The position numbers and the translations under genes were made by a program. A stretch of 64,000 nucleotides of DNA from Austropuccinia psidii (lineage: Eukaryota; Basidiomycota; Pucciniomycetes; Pucciniales; Sphaerophragmiaceae): contig JALGQZ010000017.1 of NCBI GenBank assembly GCA_023105745.1, forward strand, positions 1,088,001-1,152,000, read 5' to 3'. This document shows positions 10,512 to 20,280 of this stretch, one piece after another (the first letter of the stretch is position 1; every line of letters begins with the position of its first letter). The notes beneath the pieces are model-generated. The model had not been told where the DNA came from. It saw only the letters and a program-made list of their open reading frames with translations, and did no database searches.

Positions 10512-11888
10512 TCAGGCTTTTCCCTGCTTGCTAGGGAAGCCTCTTGATGATGACCCAGGCTTGTTCTGAGGTCTCTTGAAGCATTTTTCAATTGGGTGCT
10601 TTCCACCACAGTAAGTACACAACCCCTCTTTAATCCTCCTCTCCTTTTCAGAACCGATTAGTTTATTGTCCTTATTGAGGAGAGCAGCATGGGGCTTGTC
10701 CTTTGAAGATTGGAATCGCTTGCCCTTCTTGTTCTTCTTCTGGTGAGGCCTCTTTGAAGATGAGTTTTGAGGAGGCCTAGACTGATTGGATCCAATGACT
10801 GGAGGCTTCTTTTCTTGATTGCCACCCTTTTCCTTTTGCCTCTCATGATATCTTGTGTCTAATTCTAGAGTGACATCCATAAGTTCTTGAAGAGTATCAA
10901 AAGTTCCAGGGTGAGAAGCCAACTGATCCAATAATCTTGATGCCAATCCTCTTCTGTAAACATGGATATAAGCTCTTTCCCCCCAATCTCCAATTCTTGA
11001 CATTAAGCTTCTGAAATCTGCTATGTACAAGGAAACATGACCACTTTCCTTCATCCTCAAATTGTCCAACTCTTGTTCAGCTTTCCTGACTTCATTGGGG
11101 TCACCAAACAGAGTGAATAACTGAGATTCAAACAATGGCCAATTATTGAGGAGGTAGGAAGGGTCTTCATTGGAAATATTTGAGAGGTAAGGTTCAATCC
11201 ATTTGCCAGCTCTACCAGTGAGAAAAGAAGTTGAGTACAAAACCTTCTTCCTGTCAGAGAAGAAGTTTGCTGGATCATTATGGAAAATTAGTTGACAGGA
11301 TTGGATAAATCCTCTCAACTTATGAGCTTGAGTACCATCAAAAGAATCAGGTGCCTTCATGGATGGAGTCTTGAAAGCAGGGGCTTTGGAATTGTCCCTG
11401 GGGGCAACTGCTTGAGTGAGTTGTCCCATGAATTGAGTCATCTGCTCCATCATCTTGAGGAGACTTGGATCAGTTTGAGAGACAGGAGGTTGACTAGAAA
11501 GGGCTAGATTAGAACCCTGAGGCACCTCTGGAGCATTTGCCAAGGCATCTGCCACTTCAGTTTCCCCAGAATCATCCTCTTCCACAGACTCTTCCCCCTC
11601 TTCATCTTCAACTTCCCCTAATCTTGCTCTTGCACCTTCAGACATGCCAGGGTAGCCACCCAAAAGTCCAGAAAAGGATCTTGATCTTCTAGATTTCATT
11701 CCACCTCTTCTTGAGGGTGCTGCTCCTTCCATTGGTGGTCCTCTGTCCAAGTTTGCACTCAGTTGATGAACTGATGGTGTGCGGTCAAGAGGAGCCCTTG
11801 CTGTAGGAGTGAGAACAGCTGGAATTTTCTGGGATCTAGTATTCTTGGCTGGGGGGCTATGCTGAACTGGCATTATGAAAAGAATCAA
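10512..11888 (-). CDS. Gypsy-B Gag capsid/nucleocapsid protein
   Basis: A 458-codon frame. The N-terminus is Ser/Arg/Pro-rich and acidic. The middle shows the retrotransposon gag capsid signature (FDGTQAHKLRGFIQ, FLTGRAGKWIEPYL, LFTLFGDPNEVRKAEQEL). A basic segment precedes one CCHC zinc knuckle (CTYCGGKHPIEKC, about residue 423) that would bind the RNA genome. Capsid assembly is the expected role. The frame ends at TGA 10512-10514, directly after the slippery heptamer and 15 nt before the first start-like codon of pol. Confidence 0.95.
   Translation of the reverse strand: MILFIMPVQHSPPAKNTRSQKIPAVLTPTARAPLDRTPSVHQLSANLDRGPPMEGAAPSRRGGMKSRRSRSFSGLLGGYPGMSEGARARLGEVEDEEGEESVEEDDSGETEVADALANAPEVPQGSNLALSSQPPVSQTDPSLLKMMEQMTQFMGQLTQAVAPRDNSKAPAFKTPSMKAPDSFDGTQAHKLRGFIQSCQLIFHNDPANFFSDRKKVLYSTSFLTGRAGKWIEPYLSNISNEDPSYLLNNWPLFESQLFTLFGDPNEVRKAEQELDNLRMKESGHVSLYIADFRSLMSRIGDWGERAYIHVYRRGLASRLLDQLASHPGTFDTLQELMDVTLELDTRYHERQKEKGGNQEKKPPVIGSNQSRPPQNSSSKRPHQKKNKKGKRFQSSKDKPHAALLNKDNKLIGSEKERRIKEGLCTYCGGKHPIEKCFKRPQNKPGSSSRGFPSKQGKA
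10518..10524 (-). promoter_or_regulatory. Candidate -1 ribosomal frameshift site GGGAAAA
   Basis: In the gag frame the minus strand reads G GGA AAA G followed by CC TGA, an X XXY YYZ heptamer two codons before the gag stop. A -1 slip continues as AGC CTG AGT GGG in exactly the pol frame, with no stop before the protease. Downstream RNA structure was not assessed. Confidence 0.7.
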
Positions 11889-12588
11889 AGTAACTTGATG
11901 GTATTAAGAAGAATAATCAGATTTGGCCAAATCAATCACAATAAAATCTTGATGAATCTTGAGGAATCAATTCAAATCAACAATCAAATCAATTCAATCA
12001 ATCAACAATCAATTCAAATCAAATATCAATAATCTTGAGGAAATCAATAATCAATCAATATTCAATCAATAATCAATCAATAAGTGTCTTCAATATGAAA
12101 TCAAGTCTTGAGGAATCAATCAATCAGTTCAAAATCTTCGAAAATCGATTCAATATCTTGATGAGTTAAATCAAATCAATAATCAAAATCAATTCTTGAG
12201 GATCAATCAATATCTTGAGAGTTCAAAAGTCAATCAATAATCCAAATGAAATCCTGAATCAATAACCAATCAACCAATGAATCCCAATGAATAAACCAAT
12301 CAAATAACCAATCAATTACTCCTGAATAAGACCTGAATAAAAAACACAGAGAAAATTTGATTTGATAAGAAATAAAATGAAGTGATGAAATGGTCAGCAA
12401 TGATTAAGAAAGGAAAAGAATCAATTTTCATAAGAATGAAAAGAATGAGATGAAAATTGATAAGAGAATGGAAATTCATAAAAAATCATAAAAATCATAA
12501 AATCATGAAAAGGTCATCATTGATGAATGAGAGGAAATGAATATAAATGAATGAAAAGAAAGAATCAAATATGAGTGAATTAAATTAA
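11889..12588 (-). other. Gypsy-B 5' leader, low-complexity CAAT-rich
   Basis: The stretch between the 5' LTR and gag is dominated by degenerate AATCAATCA repeats and TCTTGAGGAATC motifs. No gene or canonical TGG-type primer-binding site is seen next to the LTR. Confidence 0.7.
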
Positions 12589-13356
12589 TGTCACAGGGGC
12601 TCTTCGAAGTGAAGAGGGCCTGGCACTCAGTAAACTGGGACTCACTTATGGAGGGCTCAAGGATAGGATAAGATGAGATACACTTGAAAGTGTTAAGATG
12701 AATTACTAAAAGAATAAATATGAGAAAAGCAGCAGCAAAAGAAATAAGAATAAGAAATAGAAGAGCCAACCACCAACAAGTCCAAGTCCACTGTTTCAAC
12801 CTGTCAGAATGGAAAGAGAAGGGTTAATAAGGATATGGCCACCCAACTCATACTGTACAGGCGAAGAAAGAAAAAAGGCAAAGACTAACTTAAGATTAAA
12901 TAAATATAATACCCAAAAATATAAGGATAAGAATATTCAGATAATAATAAATCAACTAATTTAATTAACTGGGGAAAAGTCCCCAGGGGGGGAGAAAGAG
13001 GGGCTGGTATATGTGAGAATCACCAGCCCTGATCCAGAGAAGAATTTTCATGAGAATAATTGATTGTTGAATTGAGTCTGGCCAATACAGGTCTTGTACA
13101 GCTGTACAGGACCTGTACAAGAGGTGTGGTGTATTGGAGTGATCATACAGTTTCATACTGGTGTATTGAAACTGTATTAGGGTGAATCCATCCTGTACAA
13201 GTATTGACAGGCTGTATTGATGTACCAAACTGTATGCATGTTTCAGAATGAAGATTGCTGAAACTGACTGCTGATGCAGGTACTGGATTTGCTGATTTGA
13301 GGTGTTTGAGTGGGTGTATGAATGAATACCCTTACCCCTGATGGATGGTTGTTACA
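12589..13356 (-). repeat. 5' LTR of Gypsy-B
   Basis: A 768-bp direct repeat of 2959-3726, TG...CA ends, one mismatch spotted. It is followed by the second GCTTC. Confidence 0.97.
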
Positions 13357-13361
13357 GCTTC
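13357..13361. other. Target-site duplication (right) of Gypsy-B
   Basis: GCTTC directly follows the LTR end GTTACA and matches 2954-2958. Gypsy-A protease sequence continues beyond it. Confidence 0.92.
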
Positions 13362-14860
13362 ATGCTCTCACTTGCACTACTAAATTTGACACCTTGTATT
13401 GGCATAAGTTTTTCTTTCCAGTCTGGGACAATGGTTTTTAAATAACTTTTGCCAACACAAGTGCAATATGCTCCTGTATCCAAGTTAACCTTTCCTTCTT
13501 GGTTATCAACCATAACAATACTAATACTTGATTTTCCAGCTGTATATCCCATTCCTCTTGCAGGTTTGGTTCTATACATCTTGGCATCTTGTATGTTTGT
13601 TAGATTTGTGTCAGATGTTCCAACTTGTGGCAAGTTTGAATTAACATCTAGTACTTCATAAATTATATCAATATTATTAATTTGTGCATTAATTATATTG
13701 ATTTCATCACTTTCAGAGCTTTCCGACTCTTCTGTCTCTTTTTCAGAGTCAGATTCCTCTTCTTTATCATTGTGGCTTTCTGTTTCCACAATTTCATTAA
13801 TCTTTGCTTTTTTAAGGCAATTATTGGCTAAGTGTCCAATACCTCCACATTTATGGCATTTTCTTTGCTCATTATTGTTGGATGTATTGGGCTTTAAGGA
13901 TTCTTTTGACTTATCTTTTTTGATAAATGGTTTATTTGGGCTTTTAATGTGCACTTTTTTCCAAGTCCTGCCAATTTTTGTTCTTGTCACTATATCCTGT
14001 AGTGCATTTATATACTCTTCTGTGGAGCATGGTTCTATGCACCTGCTTCTTAGGGCATGTTCTAGTTCCCCTCCACATTTTTTAAGTATTTTCATATGCA
14101 CCATCTTCTGTGACATTTCTGGGTACAGTGCATTAAGCCTTTCAACTTGTTTTAAGAACCAAGTTAAAGGTTTATCTTTCTCTGGGTCAAAGAAAGAGTT
14201 TTCAAATGCATTTTCTATCTTATACCTCCAGGCATCATTTGCCCACTTGATGATTATTTCTTGTTTCCACCAAGACAAGGTATTTTTACCATTTGTTTGT
14301 CTTATGCCATAATACCATCTTTTTGCAGATTTTTCAAACAATGAATGTAATCTTGCAGTGATTAATTCATCTGGTATGGCATAGTCTTCTTGCAACATGT
14401 CAATTGTTTTAATGAATGACATGTGGTCATATTCACCCTCTCCTGTGAATGTTGGCCATTCCTTCAATTGAGGTGCTTCTTTCATTAAGACTTGGTTATT
14501 GTCTTGGTGACTCAAGTCTGTTATGAAAGGATTTGACAATTCCTCTTTTGTTTTAACAGGGCTTCTTATATGAGAAAATGGTGTTGATAACTTTGGCATA
14601 TTCAAATTAGCCTCATTAATTTTATCCATTTTTTCTGTAATAAGCCTTATTTCACTTTGAATATCATCTTTCAGATGCATTCTTGCTTCATCACTTTTTT
14701 CCACATGGTCCAAAAGTAATTTTTGGTGTGATGAAGTCTTTTCTTCAAATTTTTCTACAGAAATACTTAATTTATTTAATTTTTCTGTAAGATTGTCAAT
14801 ACTCACATCATAATTGATTGTCAAAGTCTTGCCTTTGATATCTTTTATGTATTTATACAA
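13357..14860 (-). pseudogene. Gypsy-A gag C-terminal part and protease start
   Basis: About 500 codons. A coiled region (NLTEKLNKLSISVEKFEEK) leads into a gag capsid segment (LKEWPTFTGEGEYDHMSFIK, FFDPEKDKPLTWFLKQVERL), a CCHC zinc knuckle (CHKCGGIGHLANNC) and a retroviral aspartic protease start (DTGAYCTCVG). It is cut at residue SASESM by the Gypsy-B insertion and continues at 2958. Upstream it is separated from the gag N-terminus by the TAA at 14960. Confidence 0.88.
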
Positions 14861-14959
14861 TTCTTGTTGTCCTTGTATTAATTTTTGAGTATTGTCAATT
14901 AAATTCTTTGGTTTATTATTTTCAACAATAAACTTAATGTTGCCAATTTCTTTCTTGTT

Positions 14960-15790
14960 TTACACAACAATTTTTGTTAAAGAAGATAAATTGTTATTTA
15001 TTTCTTGTAGTGATAATAAACTATCTTTAATTTCTTTTAGAGGTAATATACTATTTTTAATTTCTGTTAAAGTATTTACAACATCTTTGGACAAGGTTAT
15101 TTCTTTGGGAAATGGGGTTGTCTCATTCTTTGTTCCTCTTTGTCTTTGAATTCCATCAAAGTTCTGGCCATGTTGAAAACATTGTCCATGGCATCCTTTT
15201 GGATTCTTGGGATTCTGTAACTTGGGGAATATGGTTTCCTCCAATGCTATTTCTTGTTCTTCTTCCCTTCTTGGGGAAGTGGGTTGGCTTGAGGCTTGCT
15301 GGTAGAGGCTACTGGGGCTTCTTCCTTGGTTGCCTCCCTCTTTTTGGCATGATAATCCTTGATTTTTTTGATTTGAGGTTTGGATGACAGTGGATTCCAT
15401 CCATTGGAGTATTTCACTATCTCCTCCTCTTTGAGGAACTTTTTCAGGATGTGCCAGGAGTTCATCACTCCTTGGTGTATTTGAGGCAGCATTTCCCAGT
15501 CTTTGTCCTTGTATACTGTGTAATACTGCTTGTACTGGCTCATGTAGATGTCTATTTGAGCCCTCTGAATGTGATTTGTACCTATTTGAGTTACTCATAC
15601 TTAGTTCCAATTCAGGCTCAGATATCATGGGCATTTCTGGGACTTGCCTTTGGGATAAGGCACTTCCTTGTGTGGATTCTGTTCCACTGGGGATATTGCC
15701 CTTTCTTTTCCCTTTTGAGGGATCAATTCTACTTCTGAGTCCAGCTCCATCTGATTGGATGGAGTATTGGGAACCTCTTCTGGTAGTCAT
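14960..15790 (-). pseudogene. Gypsy-A gag N-terminal part, frame-broken
   Basis: An open frame of 276 codons starting MTTRRGSQYSIQ and ending at TAA 14960-14962. Its middle third is out of frame. At 15247-15543 a different frame reads MSQYKQYYTVYKDKDWEML and HQGVMNSWHILKKFLKEEE, which looks like the true gag sequence. At least two frameshifts plus the terminal stop therefore separate the pieces. Confidence 0.75.
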
Positions 15791-16528
15791 AATTTTAAAT
15801 AATAAGAAAAAATAAAAGTATTTTAGAATAAAATTCTTTTATGGCAATTTAAAAAGAGGTGCTCACCTTCAGAGTCTTGAATGGTGGGCCCTGGAAAGTC
15901 TAATTTCTTAGCTTTCTTTCTTTTGTGATAACTGATGTTGGAGAACTTTGACAAGTTTCTTCCACCAATCTCTCAACAGTAGCTTGGTTGTCTTCTGTTG
16001 GGTTATCTTCAAACACTAAAAAAGACAAATAAATATAAGTCTTTTTATAAGAAGTGTTATTTTTGGCAAGATATGGCAATTTTCCACGTAGAAATTGCTT
16101 TTTTATCTTTGAAAAATTGAAATAAATAAAGAAATGAATAAAAATGAATAAAAATAACTTTTTTATTGGTTTTTAATATTTTTTAATATTTTTTATATAT
16201 TTTTTATTTTTTTTATTTTTAAAGAATAAAATAAAAAATAAATATGATTCTTATAAAATTAAATTATAATAAAAATTATTTTTAATTTATAAAATATCTC
16301 TTTTAATCACTAGAGTCACTCAAAGAAAGTTCTTGCAAGTCTAAGGATGTGAAAAACCACGTGTAAGACAGTACAATTGCTTTCCAAATGCCTCAATAGC
16401 TTTTAAAATCAATAAAATATAAAATTATTATATAATTTTATGATTATAAATATAATTTATTATTGGATAAACCCAAATAGAATCTTTTTAAAGGTCTTTT
16501 AAGTAAATATCACGGCCAGGCCCCCAAA
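15791..16528 (-). other. Gypsy-A 5' leader with candidate primer-binding site
   Basis: AT-rich, no gene. At 16510-16528 the minus strand reads CTTACA TT TGGGGGCCTGGCC, which would fit an LTR end followed by a TGG-type primer-binding site. That places the inner edge of the Gypsy-A 5' LTR at about 16529. The matching 3' LTR lies outside the window, so this is unconfirmed. Confidence 0.45.
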
Positions 16529-18639
16529 TGTAAGGTTTGACTATGAAACAATAAGTAAAAATTACTAATTTATTACTTATTGTACTCTGAATGTCCTTAT
16601 AATTGAAATAAATAAGATTAAAATAATAATAATAAAGAAATATTATTATTATGGCGTAAAAATATTATATTATTAAATAAATATAATAATATAATTAATA
16701 TTATATGAAATTATAATATTATAAATAATATATTAATATAAAATAATTAATATATTATAAAGCTCTTTATTATTGTTACCAACAAATAATAAAGGCGTAA
16801 AAAACTGTTTTTTATAAATAAAAAACAATTAATAACAATAATATTACTAATATTAAAGTTATATATTAATATAAATACTATTTATATTAAATAAGAATTA
16901 TTAAGAGTAATAATAAGAGAGATATTATTATAATAAGATGAAATAACCTACTTTTAACACTTAAAATAATAATTTTGAGATATTTTACGCCAAAAGAATA
17001 TAATACAACTTTTTCAAATTGTATTTACAATAAAAAATAAAGAAAATTACTAAAATTCTTGATTTTATGTGGAAATGAGTTTATAGAGAGATTTATAACA
17101 AAAACAATTAAAGAATTGATTTAATCACGTAAAAATAGTGATTAATATTAAGATGGTCTTTGGTCTTTAATAATATAAGAGTTTTATATATAAAGAATAA
17201 AGAAATTACCTTTTTATTTAATTGATTTAATGTTTTTGATGCGTCTGAGGGGTAAATAGAGTAAAAAGAGCTCTATTTATAGTAAATACCTCCCTCCTAG
17301 AGTCCAACAGGCTTCTAGTAGACGTGTACTGATCATATCCACTGGAATTGATCAATATTTTAAGTTTTGAGGGTGATTACATCATAATCAAACCATATTA
17401 CATCATTATTACACCATTATTTAGAGTTATCACTATAACTCTAGGTTTGATGACATCAGAGGCTTGGCAGAACCCCAAATTTCGTGGATTTTATTATTTT
17501 TAATCATAAACTAATAGTATTCACCAATTGTATCACTCTTAAGACTGTTAAACTTAAATTAAGGTTACAGTATGTGATCATAACTGCTCAAATTAAGCTC
17601 AAACTTTGATCCTCAATAACTTTTAAGATTTACACGATACAGCAATTCAGAGAATGAATTCTGATAGCCTGGCATAACCTTATTATGCTGCCAAGAGCTT
17701 TTCATTACATCATCAAAACTCTATTTTTGATGATTTTTCTGGTAACTCATCTTTTCTGTCAAAATTCAATATTTTAAACTTCAAAGCTTGATTTCAGGGG
17801 GTTATACCCTGAATTTAATAATAAAAATTACATCATTCTTCACGAATGGACTAGTAGAATCCAACTGTATATTTTTTTTAAGTTTGGAACACTTTCACAA
17901 CAAAGTGGTCAACAGCTCTGTTGATTTTTATCAATAATTCATCATAGGTTTTAACCTTGTTTATAATTTGTAAAATAAAGTTCATATCTGTGTTCTTACA
18001 GTAATTACGTGGTAACTTTGGTTTTGGTTCATCATTCTATCATGTATAGTTTAGAAGATATTAGCTATGATCCTTGAATATATGCATTGACCAAAAAAGT
18101 GCATATATTCAGGATAATTCCTTAAGTATTAACATTGGGAATTAGCTTATTAATTGTTTTATGTGTGGATTTTCATGGGGAATCCACTGGTACAATTTAT
18201 CTCACATGTTGTTTCATTAGTTCTTGAGATAAATAAGGTTTTATGATTTTTATAAGGTATTATAGCTTATAATTCCTTAAATATTGACTTTACAGATATG
18301 CCATAAAAATGGTATATGTGTATTTTTCCATGGGGAATCCAATGGTATAATTTATTTTACATGTTGATTCATTGGTTTTTAAGTTAAACCAATTTTTGTA
18401 CCAATTTATGGTATTTTTTGTATATTTAAGTAATTATTCTTAATGTATAATTATTCTAAGTAATTTTAATATAATTATATTAAAGGTATAATTGTTCTGA
18501 GTCTTTTTGTGACCCTATTGGGTATGTGGGCATATCTCAAAGGCTCACATAGAGAGGACCTCTATTTATAGCTTTTGGGCCTCCATAGAGCTTCTCAAAA
18601 TAGGGTACTTAGAAAAAATCATAGTTGAGAGGTTTTAGC
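16529..18639. other. AT-rich non-coding stretch, probably 5' LTR of Gypsy-A and older debris
   Basis: Extremely AT-rich at 16600-17200 (TAATAAT/ATTATTAT runs) and without a supportable open frame. TGTAAGGTTTGAC at 16529 is a plausible LTR start. The far LTR end cannot be set from one copy. Confidence 0.5.
18115..18395. repeat. Diverged tandem duplication of about 155 bp
   Basis: Two adjacent copies share AATTCCTTAA, CATGGGGAATCCA and ACATGTTG-TTCATT blocks in the same order (18115 and about 18270). Confidence 0.7.
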
Positions 18640-19460
18640 TAGTGAGACGTGTAGCTTTGGTGTAGCAGCGTGTTTGCTGAGAGAATTATGCTGGTGGTGC
18701 TTTTTCTTATCAATATCATTTGATGTATTTGAGATAATTTGGCTGGTGAGATTTTCTTTTTATCAGAGTCATGTGAGGTCATTGAGATAATATGGCTGGT
18801 GATGTTTTCTTGAAGGTGGGGAAAGTATTTTTTGTTTCTATTTTTTACGTATGTTATGAGAGAATTATGCTGGTGGTGCTTTTTCTTATCAAAATCATGT
18901 GATGTGTTTTAGATAATTTGGCTGGTGGGATTTTCTTTCTGCCAAGAAAGTGGAGAAAATACAGCTCCTGACAATTGAACTGTCTTCTAGTCATATGATA
19001 TATATGAGAAAATTATGCTGGTGTTTCTGTTTCTTATCAAAATCATGTGATGTCTTTGAGATAATTTTGCTGGTGACACTTTCATTTTTGGTGACTTTGT
19101 TACGTATTTTCTGACAGAATTATGCTGGTGGTGCTTTTTCTTATCAAAATCATGTGATGTGTTTGAGATAATTTGGCTGGTGATGTTTTCTTTTTGCCAA
19201 GAAAGTGGAGAAAATAAAGCTCCTGACAATTGAACTGTCTTATAGTCATATGATATATATGAGAAAATTATGCTGGTGGTCCTTTTTCTTATCAAGATCA
19301 TGTGATGTATTTGAGATAATTAGGCTGGTGAGATTTTCTTTTTATCAAAGTCATGTGAGGTCATTGAGATAATATGGCTGGTGATGTTTTCTTGAAGGTG
19401 GGGAAAGTATCTTTTGTTTCTATTTTTACGTATGTTATGAGAGAATTATGCTGGTGGCTT
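18640..19460. repeat. Irregular repeat cluster (ATTATGCTGGTGGTGC motif)
   Basis: The phrase GAGARAATTATGCTGGTG recurs at about 18681, 18857, 19004, 19102, 19261 and 19438. It alternates with TTTGAGATAATTTGGCTGGTG and ATCATGTGATGT blocks at uneven spacing of roughly 100-180 bp. No coding frame survives. From 19461 to 19892 I see nothing recognisable. Confidence 0.8.
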
Positions 19461-19892
19461 TTTTTAGTATTGTATCATTTCATATGGAGATTTTATCATT
19501 TCTATCAAGTTTGATGCGTGTTATTATTACTAAGGAAGCATTTGTTCTTGGAAAATATATTGTAGTTTTATGCATAGCCTTGAGGTATTTCTTCTTTCAA
19601 TTGAATCAAGGTGGGTAAAATACAGCTTCTGATGCTTTGGTCTATTTTCATATACCTTTATTTAGATTAACTGCCTTTAATGACGTAATTTGTTATTGAT
19701 GATGCGATAAGGTGGATATATCCTTTGATAATATACTGTTTTGATAAGATCTTGAGGCTGTGTATTGTATATTTCTTTTTGAGATTTGTAGTTGTAATGT
19801 GTAAATATCTTTTGCGTATTTTGTTTTATTATCATTTTTTTCTTTTGTTTTATTGGTAAGCTTGGAGCTGGTACTGATGGTACGGAATACCA

Positions 19893-20068
19893 CAGCGTGT
19901 GCGGGTGCGCTTGCGCAAAAAAAAGGGGTGTGCGGGTGCACTTGCACAAAAAAAGGGGTGTGTGGGTGCGGGTGCGCTTGCATGTGCATTGGTGTGTGCG
20001 GGTGCGGGTGCAGGTGCGCTTGCGTGTGCATTGGCGTGTGCGCGTGCGGGTGCGCAAGGGCCGCTTCC
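19893..20068. repeat. Subterminal tandem array of the outer copy (truncated)
   Basis: GT-rich units such as GTGTGCATTGGCGTGTGCG and GGGTGCGCTTGCG, the reverse complement of the array at 58509-58784. It is shorter and interrupted by A-runs. The outer element's homology ends at its left edge. Confidence 0.85.
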
Positions 20069-20280
20069 CCTTCCAACATGTTGATGGCGCAGTTAGAAAT
20101 TTTGGATGCTGTGAAAGGTGAGTGTGTGGGTCATTTGATCATTGAACTTGGCTTATTCACACTGTACCCAATGTCAAAATAATAGGTTCTTTGTGGCAAT
20201 GTGAAATAATGGGCTTTGCTTGTTACAATGGCATGTCTCTGTCACTAAATTTTGAGGCAGTTATTTCACTAGCAAAATTG

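Larger units (their letters stand above)
2959..13356 (-). mobile_element. Gypsy-B: full-length chromodomain Ty3/gypsy retrotransposon
   Basis: A 10,398-bp element in minus orientation. It has 768-bp LTRs (TG...CA), a GCTTC duplication on both sides, gag at 10512-11888, pol at 6796-10497, a purine-rich tract next to the left (3') LTR and an extra gene on the plus strand at 4729-6023. The LTRs differ at one position by eye (3091 G against 12721 T), so insertion is recent compared with the host element Gypsy-A. No stop or frameshift is seen in gag or pol, so the copy may be competent. A primer-binding site starting with TGG is not visible next to the 5' LTR (position 12588 downward), so the priming mode is unclear. 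Confidence 0.95.
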
